A stretch of DNA of 64,000 bases, from positions 62,001-126,000 of the forward strand of contig NZ_JAMKYL010000001.1 of the NCBI RefSeq assembly GCF_027158465.1. The letters run 5' to 3'. Below, piece by piece: positions 26,490 to 35,401 of the stretch; the first letter of the stretch is position 1, and every line of letters begins with the position of its first letter. Below the pieces are notes generated by a model. It worked only from the letters and a program-made list of their open reading frames with translations. It was not told the origin of the DNA and did not search any database. Position numbers and translations under genes: made by a program. The stretch is from Oxalobacter paeniformigenes (GTDB lineage: Bacteria > Pseudomonadota > Gammaproteobacteria > Burkholderiales > Burkholderiaceae_D).

Positions 26490-27830
26490 ATGAAACAGAG
26501 TCTTGAAGAGTTTTTGGAAGGCGTCAGACAGCGCGATCCCAACCAGCCTGAATTCCATCAGGCAGTCACGGAAGTCATGGAAAGCCTGTGGCCCTTCATT
26601 GAAAAAAATCCGAAGTATGCAGACCAGAATCTGCTGCGTCGTCTGGTAGAACCGGAACGTATCATCCAGTTCCGTGTTTCCTGGGTCGATGACAAGGGAG
26701 AAGTACAGGTCAATCGTGGTTACCGTATCCAGCACAGTTCCGCGATCGGTCCGTACAAGGGCGGTTTGCGCTTCCATCCTTCCGTCAACCTGTCCATCCT
26801 GAAATTCCTGGCGTTCGAACAGACGTTCAAGAATGCGCTGACGACACTGCCGATGGGTGCCGGCAAGGGCGGTTCCGATTTCGATCCGAAGGGCAAGAGC
26901 GACAACGAAATCATGCGTTTCTGCCAGGCTTTCGTATCCGAACTGTATCGTCACGTCGGAGCCGATACGGACGTTCCGGCAGGTGACATCGGCGTCGGTG
27001 GACGTGAAGTCGGTTTCATGGCAGGTATGTACAAGAAACTGGCAAACCGTACAGACTGTGTATTCACCGGTAAAGGCCTCTCTTTCGGCGGTTCCCTGAT
27101 CCGTCCGGAAGCAACCGGATACGGTACTGTCTATTTCGTGGAAGAAATGCTCAAACGTGCCGGCAAGGATATCAAGGGTATGCGTGTTTCCGTTTCGGGA
27201 TCCGGCAATGTCGCACAGTATGCGGTTGAAAAAGCCATGCAGCTGGGCGCCAAGGTCGTCACGGTTTCCGACTCGGGTGGTACGGTTGTCGATGAAGCAG
27301 GCTTTACGCCGGAAAAACTGGCAAAACTGATGGAAATCAAGAATGTCCAGTATGGACGTTGCAGCGAATATGCAGAACAGATCGGTGCACAGTTCTTCCC
27401 GAAAGCAAGACCGTGGTACGTTCCTGTCGATATCGCTTTGCCATGCGCAACGCAGAACGAACTGGACGAAAACGATGCCAAGGCATTGATCAAGAATGGT
27501 GTGATCTGCGTCGCAGAAGGTGCCAACATGCCTTCCACCATCGAAGCAGCCAAGCTGTTCGAAGAAGCACGCATTCTGTACGCTCCCGGCAAGGCAAGCA
27601 ATGCAGGCGGTGTCGCGACGTCGGGTCTGGAAATGTCGCAAAACGCCATTCGCCTGTCCTGGACGCGCGAAGAAGTGGATCGGCATTTGAACGAAATCAT
27701 GAAAAACATTCACAATGCATGTGTCAAATACGGTACTCGTCCTGACGGAACGGTCAGTTATATCAGCGGCGCCAACATCGCCGGTTTTGTCAAAGTTGCG
27801 GATGCAATGCTGGCACAGGGTGTTATTTAA
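26490..27830 (+). CDS. gdhA: NADP-dependent glutamate dehydrogenase
   Basis: GdhA makes glutamate from 2-oxoglutarate and ammonia with NADPH. The protein has 446 residues and reads almost colinearly with E. coli GdhA. Examples are RDPNQPEFHQAVTEVMESLWPF, PYKGGLRFHPSVN, and the active-site Lys in TTLPMGAGKGGSDFDPKG. The coenzyme domain has VSGSGNVAQYA and the C-terminus is GANIAGFVKVADAMLAQGVI. The start is the ATG at 26490. A TTG four codons upstream is open but unneeded. It is on the plus strand with its own promoter region and a strong terminator, lying between serS and the autotransporter gene. Confidence 0.97.
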   Translation: MKQSLEEFLEGVRQRDPNQPEFHQAVTEVMESLWPFIEKNPKYADQNLLRRLVEPERIIQFRVSWVDDKGEVQVNRGYRIQHSSAIGPYKGGLRFHPSVNLSILKFLAFEQTFKNALTTLPMGAGKGGSDFDPKGKSDNEIMRFCQAFVSELYRHVGADTDVPAGDIGVGGREVGFMAGMYKKLANRTDCVFTGKGLSFGGSLIRPEATGYGTVYFVEEMLKRAGKDIKGMRVSVSGSGNVAQYAVEKAMQLGAKVVTVSDSGGTVVDEAGFTPEKLAKLMEIKNVQYGRCSEYAEQIGAQFFPKARPWYVPVDIALPCATQNELDENDAKALIKNGVICVAEGANMPSTIEAAKLFEEARILYAPGKASNAGGVATSGLEMSQNAIRLSWTREEVDRHLNEIMKNIHNACVKYGTRPDGTVSYISGANIAGFVKVADAMLAQGVI

Positions 27831-27850
27831 ACCAGATGCACCTGAAGAAG

Positions 27851-27886
27851 GGGACCCGGGAAAAGGATTCCGGGTCCTTTTTTTTT
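27851..27886 (+). terminator. Rho-independent terminator after gdhA
   Basis: Stem GGACCCGG / CCGGGTCC followed by nine T residues, beginning about 20 bases after the gdhA stop codon. Confidence 0.88.
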
Positions 27887-28118
27887 GCCTGAATGCGGCA
27901 TATGGTGTGGTACCGGATGGACGATCCGTCAGCATCGCATTGACGACCGCAGAGGTTATGCCAATCATACCGGCATGTCAGGCCTTGATTGCCCGGAAAG
28001 ACAACGTCAGTTCACAAGCATGGCACGACCTTTTCGGACATGGCGTCATTTATGTCGGTAAAAAGAACAATAAGGCGTATGGCGCCGGTTTTTTTTATCA
28101 ATATACTTTTTCGATATG

Positions 28119-28147
28119 AAGCAGCCTTGCTGCTTTTCCCTTTTTTA
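28119..28147 (+). terminator. Hairpin with T-rich tail upstream of the autotransporter gene
   Basis: Perfect 7-base stem AAGCAGC / GCTGCTT with a CTT loop, followed by TTCCCTTTTTT. It looks like a weak terminator or an insulating hairpin with no obvious gene in front of it. Confidence 0.4.
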
Positions 28148-28384
28148 TTTCTCTCTTTCCCGGCCGTAAAGCACGGATTTTTCTGGTTGCCGTGACCGTT
28201 TACGGTGTTTTCCGGATGTTTCTTCGCTACAACCAATGACCGTTTGAATATTGTGATCGAGTAACTTTTCAGATTAGAATTAGACGTAATATGCAAAATA
28301 ATTAGAAAAATTTTAGCGTATTTGGTTTATTATTGAGTCCGGTTACGGAATCAGACGGTGGATATACCGAATCAAGGAGAGTCA

Positions 28385-31300
28385 ATGAACAAGGTATTCA
28401 AAGTGGTTTGGAACGAGGTGCGTGCATCATACATGGTGTGCGATGAGAACAGCATGACGCGAGGAAAACCCAAGAGCGTCAAGACAGCAGTTCTTGCAGC
28501 TTCTGTCGCTGCCATGATGGGATTGTCAGGCGTGACGATGGCGGAGCCATTAGCCAGCGAACGGACACAAATCAGTTATGACGGCAATCAATTGTTGACG
28601 CAGGCTGCGCAGGGGGACAATCTCCAGTATTCACTGCAAAACGGAGTGATAACGGTATCTGCAACCGGACAGACAGACAATTTTTATGGTGTCGTTTCGA
28701 ACCTGTACAAGGAAGCAAGCGGTCTTGAATATATCAGCAAGTCCGGCGTCAATGTTTCCAACAGTCGTTTTGAAGGTAATTCCAGCACCAACGCAGGCGG
28801 TGCGATGACATTATGGAACGACGGAAATCTGGGAACTGCGGCGAACCAACACTTGGTGTCTGATACTGAATTTACCGGAAATACAGCGGTCAACCAGGGT
28901 GGTGCGCTTTCCCTGATGAACCAGAATGCCTTTGATGTGCAGGGTAGTGCAACACTGAACAATGTGAGCTTTTCCGGAAACAATGCTGCCAAAGGCGGCG
29001 CTGTTTATTCGGAACAGTATGATCTGTCCATAGAAGGCAATTCGTCCTTTGTCGGCAATACCGCACAGAACGGCGGCGCCATCTATAACGACAAGGGTGA
29101 TCTGAATGTCGGGGAAGGCGCCGTATTCAGGGATAACGTTTCCACCGCGCAAAACTACGGCGGTGGCGCGATTTACAACGACGGTGGTGATGTAACCATC
29201 GGAAACGGTGTGCAGTTCGTCGGCAACAAGCTGGATCAGCCGGTCAGTGATTCGACTGATCGCGAGATGCGTTCGGCTGGCGGTGCGATTGCGTCCTGGA
29301 ACGGCGGTTCGCTGAATATCGGCGAAAACGTCGTTTTTGAAAACAATGGCTACAATGCGTCCGGTGATGTTGCATGGTCGTCAGGTGGCGCCATTTATCT
29401 GGATACGGATACGAAAAACGTAGCGGAAATGACCATCGGCTCCGGTACCCGTTTCTCGGGTAACGTGGCCGGTTCGCTGGGCGGCGCGATTTATGCCGGT
29501 GATTCCAGAACGGAAATCACGGGTACGACGTTTGAAAACAACAAGGCAGGCAGCTGGGGCGGTGCGATCTTCGCAGGCCAGTACTATGCGCTCGATGGTC
29601 ACGGCGTGACGATTTCCGGCTCGCAGTTCAACGGCAATGAAGCCGGAAATTATGGTGGCGCGATCGCGTCGCAGTACACGGCGCTGAATGTCGCCGACAC
29701 CACGTTCAGCGGCAACAAAGCCGGTTTGCAGGGTGGTGCAGTATATGTTCAGGGCGATGCCAGCGGTGCGGATTATGCAGGATCGGCAACCATCGAAAAT
29801 TCCGCGTTCAATGGCAATGCAGCCGGTGAAATCGGCGGCGCCATTTATGCTGAAAATGCAGGGTTGTCCATCACCGGCACGACTTTCGATAGCAATACGG
29901 TCGCAGTCGATGGCATGGAAAATCGCGGCGGTGCGATGTATATCAATAACAGCGGTGAAACCGACGCCACGATCAAGGATTCGACCTTTACGAACAACAC
30001 TGCAGGTTATATCGGCAACAATGTCAGTGCGCCGAACGAAATCTTATGGAGCCAGGGCGGTGCCATTGCATATGGTGGCGGTGTCCTGAATATCGACAAT
30101 ACGCAGTTCGTGTCGAACTCGGCCGGACAGGGTGGTGCGATCAGCCAGTTGCATGTTCCTACTGCACAGACGGATAAAACCGATGAGCTCAATATCACGA
30201 ATTCGGAATTCACGGACAATATGGCCAATGCCGGCGGTGCGATTTCCGCCATGCGTACCGTGACGATCTCCGATTCGTCCTTTAACGGCAATACGGCAGT
30301 CAGCGATACGGATGGCGGCGGCGCCATGTTCATCGGTGCGGAAAGCGATACGGTGATCGATCGCACGACGTTCGACGGCAACAAGTCGCTGACATCGTCC
30401 GGTGGCGCGATCGATACCCGAAAAGGCGATCTGGGCAACAACAAGGCCGCCAAACTGGAAATCAGCAATTCCGTATTCAAAAACAACGAAGCGCTGGGCG
30501 TCGATGTGGCATCACTGACGGAAGCACAGCAGCAGGAATATACCGGAAAAGGCGGCGCGATCCGCAATGCGTTCTACGGCAGCAAGACCGATCCGGTACG
30601 TGTCACGGTTGCCGGTACGCAGTTCGAAAACAACAAGGCGATTTATGGCGGCGCCATCTATAACGAGTATAGCGGCAAGGTAGCGGCAACTACGACCGCT
30701 GCAGCACGTATCGCGATTTCCGACTCGACGTTCACCGGCAACTCGGCAACGGCAGAAGGCGGCGCGATCTACAATACCAAAGGTAGCGAAATCGTCTTCA
30801 ACGGAACGAATACGTTCAGCGGCAATACCGCCAACGGTGTCGCCAACGATATCTACAATGACGGTACGGTCACTGTCGCTTCCGGTGAAACGGTACTCGA
30901 CGGCGGCATTACCGGTAAAGGTACAGTTGATATCGATGGCGGCAAACTGGTCGCAGCAACCATTCATGCCAATGCCAACGCCATCAATCTGAAGACCGGT
31001 ACATTGCAGACCGGTTCGGATCAGGTCATGCAAGCCGCGCTGGATGCCGATGGTACGGTGACCGATGCCGTCGGTCTGAAAACGGAAGCAGGCGTTACGT
31101 ACACCGGCGGTGAACTGGCGCTGACCGATGCGAAATACAATCTGGATTACGCCAAGTCGGTCGCCAATGCCATCAACAACAATAATGCGACTAACGTAAC
31201 CATGCTGGGTGAACTGGTCGGCCAGACCGGTCCGGTCAGTGTCGGCGATCTGGATGGAGCCGGACTGGGACTGGCGACGGTGGACGTCGTTGCAGATAAC

Positions 31301-33649
31301 GGTACCGGCCTGGTCGTCGGTGCCAATACGGTGCCGACGGGAGACGTGAACGGCAATGATTACACCGATGCCGAAACGCACAACAATTCGCTGGGTGCGC
31401 AGACCCTGACGCTGGATAACGGTGGCGAAGCCGTACTGGTGACGGGGGGCAAATCGCTGACGCTGACCGGTGACGGCAGTGATCTTGTCAAGACCGATAC
31501 CGGAACAGCCAATATCGATGTCGGTCATGGCCCGATGGGTGGCGGAACCCTGAATCTGGGTAGCGATGTGGCAGCCAATGGCGGAACGCTCAATGGCACG
31601 GTAACGGTCGGCGAAACCGGAACGGTCAACGTCAATGGCGCGGAATACGGCGTCACTGGTGCTGTCAATGTGGACGGCGGTAAAGTCAATGTCAACGATG
31701 GCGCGACACTGAATGCCAACGATGTGACGCTGACTGGTGCATCCCAGGTCAATGTGGCAGGTGACATGAATGTCGATACCCTGACGGGCAGTGCCACCTC
31801 GGTCATCAATGTCGGTAACGACCAGTCTGCCGGCAATATGTCGATCGGTTCGCTGAGCCTCGGCGGCGGCACGATGATTCTGGATCCGGACTGGGTTGAC
31901 GGGGTCGGTATCGAAGGCGCGTCGAAGACGGCAATTGCTTCCTGGACAAATGGGGCTATTGACGGCAAGCTCGCCGGTATACGGAATTCGATGTATGTAT
32001 TGGGTACCGATACGACAGACTGGGCGCAGCAGGCCTTTGCAAGTTCCGGAAGAGTCTGGGGACCCAATGACATCACCGCTGCGTTGGCAATCGCTGCACC
32101 GCAGAAACTGGATGCTGCTCTGGGAGCCATTTACATCGATGGCTCGCAGACGCCGGATACGATCAGTTCAGTCAGTATGCAACCCAATACTGCGACATTT
32201 GCCGACAATTCGATGCTGATAGTCGATGCAACCGGTATCGGTACCGGCGATCAGGCGGCGATCAGTGGTGACGGCAGCAGTACGGCAACGGTCGCTGACA
32301 AAGCTGCTTTGCATGTGGTCAATGCCAAGAACGGACAGGAAGTAGGTATTCTGAACGACTTCCAGACAGTTACCGTGGATGGCGATGGCTGGCAGGGAAC
32401 GAACCTGACGTCTGGCGACGCCATGATTTCCCTGACTGTCAAGGAAAATGGCTCCAACGGCAACTATACCGTTGCTGCGACCGCCAACAATGCGGCCGAT
32501 GTGTTTGCCGGAGTCGTACCGGTCAACGGAATGAACCGGATCTGGCAGAACGGCGTGAATGATGTGAATTCCGCCAATGGTGGCATCGCGTTCCTGTCCA
32601 GAGCGGCAGACAGCCGGTATGTAAACCATGCCGATGCCGTCCGTCAGATCAACGGTGCAGCGCAGATCGCAGTGGCTGCCGGTGTCCAGGCGGCCAGCAT
32701 CCAGGCCATGGATGCCGTCAACGATACCTTGCAGGAACATTTGTCCCTGACGAGCAACGTCAGCCAGAAGGGGGCGCCGTCGCTGCACAAGGAGGGTGCG
32801 GATCTGTGGGTTTCCATGCTGTATCGTGATGGTGACAGCGGTGGACTGAAGGCCGGCGGGTTCTCGAGCGACTATGAAAACAACTTCGGTGGCATCATGG
32901 TCGGTACCGATTACACCTGGAAGGGTGCTGTTGACGGTTACTTCCGTATCGGCGGTGCGCTGAATATCGGAAAAGGCGACAGCAATTCCAACGGTAACTT
33001 CAACTACACGGACAATGACTACGATACCTATGGTTTGAGTCTGTATGGCGGCTGGAACAACGACAACATCAATGTTGTTGCAGATGTCGGTTATATGAAG
33101 GGCGACCATGACCTGAAGCAGCATATGTCGCAGGCACTGGGCGGCAACCTGAAAGCCGATGTCGATACGGAAATCTGGACAGCCGGTATCCGTGGCGAAT
33201 ACCAGTTCAAAACGACAGCGCTGGATGTTACGCCACACATCGGTATCCGGTACATGCATCTGGAAACCGATTCGTTCAGCACGCATAACGGACTGGGTAC
33301 GGTATTCCATACCGACAGCGACAGCCAGAACCTGTGGCAATTCCCGATCGGTGTGACCCTGAGTCGCGATTATGTTTCGACCAGCGGCTGGACGGTCAAA
33401 CCGAAATTCGATTTGTCTGTTATTCCGGCTGCCGGAGACAAGGATGTTTCCACGACGGTCGGCGTACCGGGTATGGGTGTGACCGACAGTGCCACAGCCG
33501 ACATGATGGACAGCGTTTCCTGGCAGGGTACGCTGGGACTGGAAGTGCAGAAAGAAGCCACAAGCTTTGGCCTGCAAGCGGGTTACCGGAAATCGGATGA
33601 CGCGAAGTCCAGAGGCGTGATGGTGACCTTCGGACACCAGTTTGAATAA
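28385..33649 (+). CDS. Large Pmp-like repeat autotransporter (type Va secretion)
   Basis: A 1754-residue surface protein predicted to cross the outer membrane through its own beta-barrel. The ATG at 28385 follows AAGGAGAG. It has an extended signal peptide of the ESPR type (MNKVFKVVWNEVRASYMV, then a hydrophobic core and a likely cut after TMA at residue 53). Residues about 129-825 carry 21 FxxN...GGA units plus a degenerate last one, the hallmark of chlamydial polymorphic membrane proteins. A Thr/Gly/Asn-rich beta-helix region follows, then a helical linker (about 1411-1457) and a beta-barrel from about 1470. The final residues are FGHQFE, so Glu follows the usual terminal aromatic residue. 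The ligand or host target is unknown; adhesion is the usual role for this type. Confidence 0.9.
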   Translation: MNKVFKVVWNEVRASYMVCDENSMTRGKPKSVKTAVLAASVAAMMGLSGVTMAEPLASERTQISYDGNQLLTQAAQGDNLQYSLQNGVITVSATGQTDNFYGVVSNLYKEASGLEYISKSGVNVSNSRFEGNSSTNAGGAMTLWNDGNLGTAANQHLVSDTEFTGNTAVNQGGALSLMNQNAFDVQGSATLNNVSFSGNNAAKGGAVYSEQYDLSIEGNSSFVGNTAQNGGAIYNDKGDLNVGEGAVFRDNVSTAQNYGGGAIYNDGGDVTIGNGVQFVGNKLDQPVSDSTDREMRSAGGAIASWNGGSLNIGENVVFENNGYNASGDVAWSSGGAIYLDTDTKNVAEMTIGSGTRFSGNVAGSLGGAIYAGDSRTEITGTTFENNKAGSWGGAIFAGQYYALDGHGVTISGSQFNGNEAGNYGGAIASQYTALNVADTTFSGNKAGLQGGAVYVQGDASGADYAGSATIENSAFNGNAAGEIGGAIYAENAGLSITGTTFDSNTVAVDGMENRGGAMYINNSGETDATIKDSTFTNNTAGYIGNNVSAPNEILWSQGGAIAYGGGVLNIDNTQFVSNSAGQGGAISQLHVPTAQTDKTDELNITNSEFTDNMANAGGAISAMRTVTISDSSFNGNTAVSDTDGGGAMFIGAESDTVIDRTTFDGNKSLTSSGGAIDTRKGDLGNNKAAKLEISNSVFKNNEALGVDVASLTEAQQQEYTGKGGAIRNAFYGSKTDPVRVTVAGTQFENNKAIYGGAIYNEYSGKVAATTTAAARIAISDSTFTGNSATAEGGAIYNTKGSEIVFNGTNTFSGNTANGVANDIYNDGTVTVASGETVLDGGITGKGTVDIDGGKLVAATIHANANAINLKTGTLQTGSDQVMQAALDADGTVTDAVGLKTEAGVTYTGGELALTDAKYNLDYAKSVANAINNNNATNVTMLGELVGQTGPVSVGDLDGAGLGLATVDVVADNGTGLVVGANTVPTGDVNGNDYTDAETHNNSLGAQTLTLDNGGEAVLVTGGKSLTLTGDGSDLVKTDTGTANIDVGHGPMGGGTLNLGSDVAANGGTLNGTVTVGETGTVNVNGAEYGVTGAVNVDGGKVNVNDGATLNANDVTLTGASQVNVAGDMNVDTLTGSATSVINVGNDQSAGNMSIGSLSLGGGTMILDPDWVDGVGIEGASKTAIASWTNGAIDGKLAGIRNSMYVLGTDTTDWAQQAFASSGRVWGPNDITAALAIAAPQKLDAALGAIYIDGSQTPDTISSVSMQPNTATFADNSMLIVDATGIGTGDQAAISGDGSSTATVADKAALHVVNAKNGQEVGILNDFQTVTVDGDGWQGTNLTSGDAMISLTVKENGSNGNYTVAATANNAADVFAGVVPVNGMNRIWQNGVNDVNSANGGIAFLSRAADSRYVNHADAVRQINGAAQIAVAAGVQAASIQAMDAVNDTLQEHLSLTSNVSQKGAPSLHKEGADLWVSMLYRDGDSGGLKAGGFSSDYENNFGGIMVGTDYTWKGAVDGYFRIGGALNIGKGDSNSNGNFNYTDNDYDTYGLSLYGGWNNDNINVVADVGYMKGDHDLKQHMSQALGGNLKADVDTEIWTAGIRGEYQFKTTALDVTPHIGIRYMHLETDSFSTHNGLGTVFHTDSDSQNLWQFPIGVTLSRDYVSTSGWTVKPKFDLSVIPAAGDKDVSTTVGVPGMGVTDSATADMMDSVSWQGTLGLEVQKEATSFGLQAGYRKSDDAKSRGVMVTFGHQFE
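28769..30859 (+). repeat. 21 FxxN / GGA[I/V/M/L] repeat units in the autotransporter passenger
   Basis: By my count, 21 units of the form FxxN followed within 5-28 residues by GGA plus an aliphatic residue, and a 22nd FSGN unit that lacks GGA and seems to cap the array. Spacing between FxxN and GGA ranges from compact (FSGNNAAKGGAVY) to long (units 6, 14 and 19), so the units are related but diverged. Codons for GG-A-I are often ggcggcgcgat or ggtggcgcgat, giving short near-identical DNA repeats that could recombine. Confidence 0.85.
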
Positions 33650-33685
33650 ACGGGTGTGAGACGGGCATCACGGCCTTCTATCCTG

Positions 33686-33721
33686 AAAGGGCATTCCGCA
33701 GGGAATGCCCTTTTTGTTTTT
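33686..33721 (+). terminator. Terminator after the autotransporter gene
   Basis: Stem GGGCATTCC / GGGAATGCCC with loop GCA, preceded by AAA and followed by TTTTTGTTTTT, 37 bases after the stop codon. Confidence 0.88.
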
Positions 33722-33900
33722 ATTGAACAGATGCGATTTTTCGCTGTTTGCGGGACGGATTTCCTGTTGCGCCGTTATCCATTATGGAAGGATACAGGCA
33801 GGCGATATGACTGGCTGACGGTTGTACCGGTGATTTTGTGAGCGTGCCGGGTTTTCGATTGTCGTGGTGGCAGGGATTTGCATCATGCCATATGCCGGTA

Positions 33901-35193
33901 TCACCGTGTTTTTTTGCCGGCTTTCCTGTCCAGTTCCGCCAGCCAGTCCAGCTTTTCGCCGATCTTTTTTTCCAGTCCGTAGGGTGTCGGACGGTACCAG
34001 CGCATTTCGGGCATGTCGTCCGGAAAGTAGGTTTCTCCTGCGGCATAGGCGTTGGGTTCGTCGTGCGCGTACCGGTATTCGTGTCCGTATCCCAGTTCTT
34101 TCATGAGTTTCGTCGGAGCATTGCGCAAATGGATCGGGACGTCGCGGCTTTTGTCTTTCCGGACAAAGGCGCGTGCCTGATTGTAGGCGGTGTATCCGGC
34201 GTTGCTTTTTGCGGCGACGGAAAGGTAAATGACGGCTTGTGCCAGTGCCAGTTCGCCTTCCGGGCTGCCAAGTCTTTCGTAGGTAGTGGCGGCATCGTTG
34301 GCGATCTGGATGGCGCGCGGGTCGGCCAGACCGATGTCTTCCCATGACATGCGGATGATTCTCCGTGCCAGATAGCGCGGATCGACACCGCCGTCGAGCA
34401 TTCGTGCCAGCCAGTAGAGGGCTGCGTCGGGGTTGGAACCACGGACGGATTTGTGGAGCGCGGAAATCTGGTCGTAGAAATTGTCGCCCTTGTTGTCGAA
34501 GCGACGCATGACGTCTCCGAGGGTTTCTCGCAGGCGGTGTATATCGACGGTTTGTTCTCCGGCCGCCAGGGCGGCTTGTGCGGCGATTTCCAGATTGTTG
34601 AGCAGACGGCGTGCATCGCCGTCGGCGCTCATGACGAGCATGTCCTGTGCTTCGGGAGAGACCGACAGGCCATGCAGTTCTTTTTCCAGCGCACGCGTGA
34701 TGAGTGTTTTGAGGTCGGTATCGTCCAGCGCTTTGAGGACGTAAACGGCGGCGCGTGAAAGCAGGGCGTTGTTGACTTCGAAGGACGGGTTTTCCGTGGT
34801 GGCGCCGATGAAAGTGAACAGGCCGCTTTCGACGTGTGGCAAAAAGGCGTCTTGCTGGCTTTTGTTGAAGCGGTGGACTTCATCGACGAACAAGATGGTA
34901 CGTCGGCCGGAATTCGAGCGGATCAGGGTGGCACGTTCGACGGCATCGCGGATGTCTTTCACACCGGAGAGTACCGCCGAGAGTGCCATGAATTCCGCAT
35001 TGAAGCCATCGGCCATCAGGCGTGCCAGTGTCGTTTTGCCGACACCGGGGGGGCCCCACAGGATCATCGAGTGCGGTTCGCCGGATTCAAAGGCGGTGCG
35101 CAGGGGCTTGCCTGCACCAAGAAGATGCTGTTGCCCGACGACATCGTCGAGTGTTTTGGGACGCATGCGTTCGGCCAGAGGTGCTTGGGACAT
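33901..35193 (-). CDS. rarA: Replication-associated recombination ATPase RarA (MgsA)
   Basis: RarA is a clamp-loader-like AAA+ ATPase that acts at stalled replication forks. The ATG at 35193 gives the typical start MSQAPLAERMRPKTLDDVVGQ and 430 residues. Walker A is GPPGVGKT at about 47-54, Walker B is ILFVDEVHRFNKSQQD, and sensor 1 is FIGATTENPSFEVN. The C-terminal domain contains DPRYLARRIIRMSWEDIGLADPRAIQIA and GHEYRYAHDEPNAYAAGETYFPD. The neighbours lolA (usually upstream) and serS (usually downstream) are not adjacent here. Confidence 0.96.
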   Translation of the reverse strand: MSQAPLAERMRPKTLDDVVGQQHLLGAGKPLRTAFESGEPHSMILWGPPGVGKTTLARLMADGFNAEFMALSAVLSGVKDIRDAVERATLIRSNSGRRTILFVDEVHRFNKSQQDAFLPHVESGLFTFIGATTENPSFEVNNALLSRAAVYVLKALDDTDLKTLITRALEKELHGLSVSPEAQDMLVMSADGDARRLLNNLEIAAQAALAAGEQTVDIHRLRETLGDVMRRFDNKGDNFYDQISALHKSVRGSNPDAALYWLARMLDGGVDPRYLARRIIRMSWEDIGLADPRAIQIANDAATTYERLGSPEGELALAQAVIYLSVAAKSNAGYTAYNQARAFVRKDKSRDVPIHLRNAPTKLMKELGYGHEYRYAHDEPNAYAAGETYFPDDMPEMRWYRPTPYGLEKKIGEKLDWLAELDRKAGKKTR

Positions 35194-35401
35194 GATGCGG
35201 TTTTGCAATTGGTGAAAGAAACAGTCTATATGATCGGGTGCCGGTATGGCAAAAGTCTGTCCAGCCAAGTGTATCCTTGCCGGCATTTTCTGGTGAATAC
35301 GGCAACTGGCGACAGGTTTTTTGCGGGAAACGGTTTCACGGTACGGATGGGTGGATTAAGATGCCGGATGGTTCGCGAGGATTTTGCAGGAAAGAAAAAT
35401 C

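Larger units (their letters stand above)
27831..28384. other. Intergenic region between gdhA and the autotransporter gene
   Basis: About 550 bases without a credible gene. It contains the gdhA terminator, a second hairpin near 28119 and a markedly A/T-rich stretch (28230-28345) that should carry the autotransporter promoter. A possible -35/-10 pair there is TTGTGA, 18 bases, TAGAAT. Short open frames on both strands have no ribosome binding site or familiar sequence. Confidence 0.55.

Noticed and set aside
26487..27968. 493-codon minus-strand frame opposite gdhA
   Set aside because: It is a shadow of gdhA, which is nearly colinear with E. coli GdhA. The composition of the shadow is not protein-like.
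27831..28296. Open frames of 94-134 codons between gdhA and the autotransporter
   Set aside because: One extends out of gdhA in another frame through its terminator, and the other is A/T-driven with no ribosome binding site. I treat the gap as non-coding.
28769..30859. Possible CRISPR-like or tandem DNA repeat array
   Set aside because: The repeats are coding, diverged, irregularly spaced and in one open frame, so they are protein repeats rather than a CRISPR array.
30512..33637. Long minus-strand frames (338 and 489 codons) opposite the autotransporter
   Set aside because: Repetitive passenger DNA gives long open antisense frames. They lack start signals and carry only reversed repeat residues.
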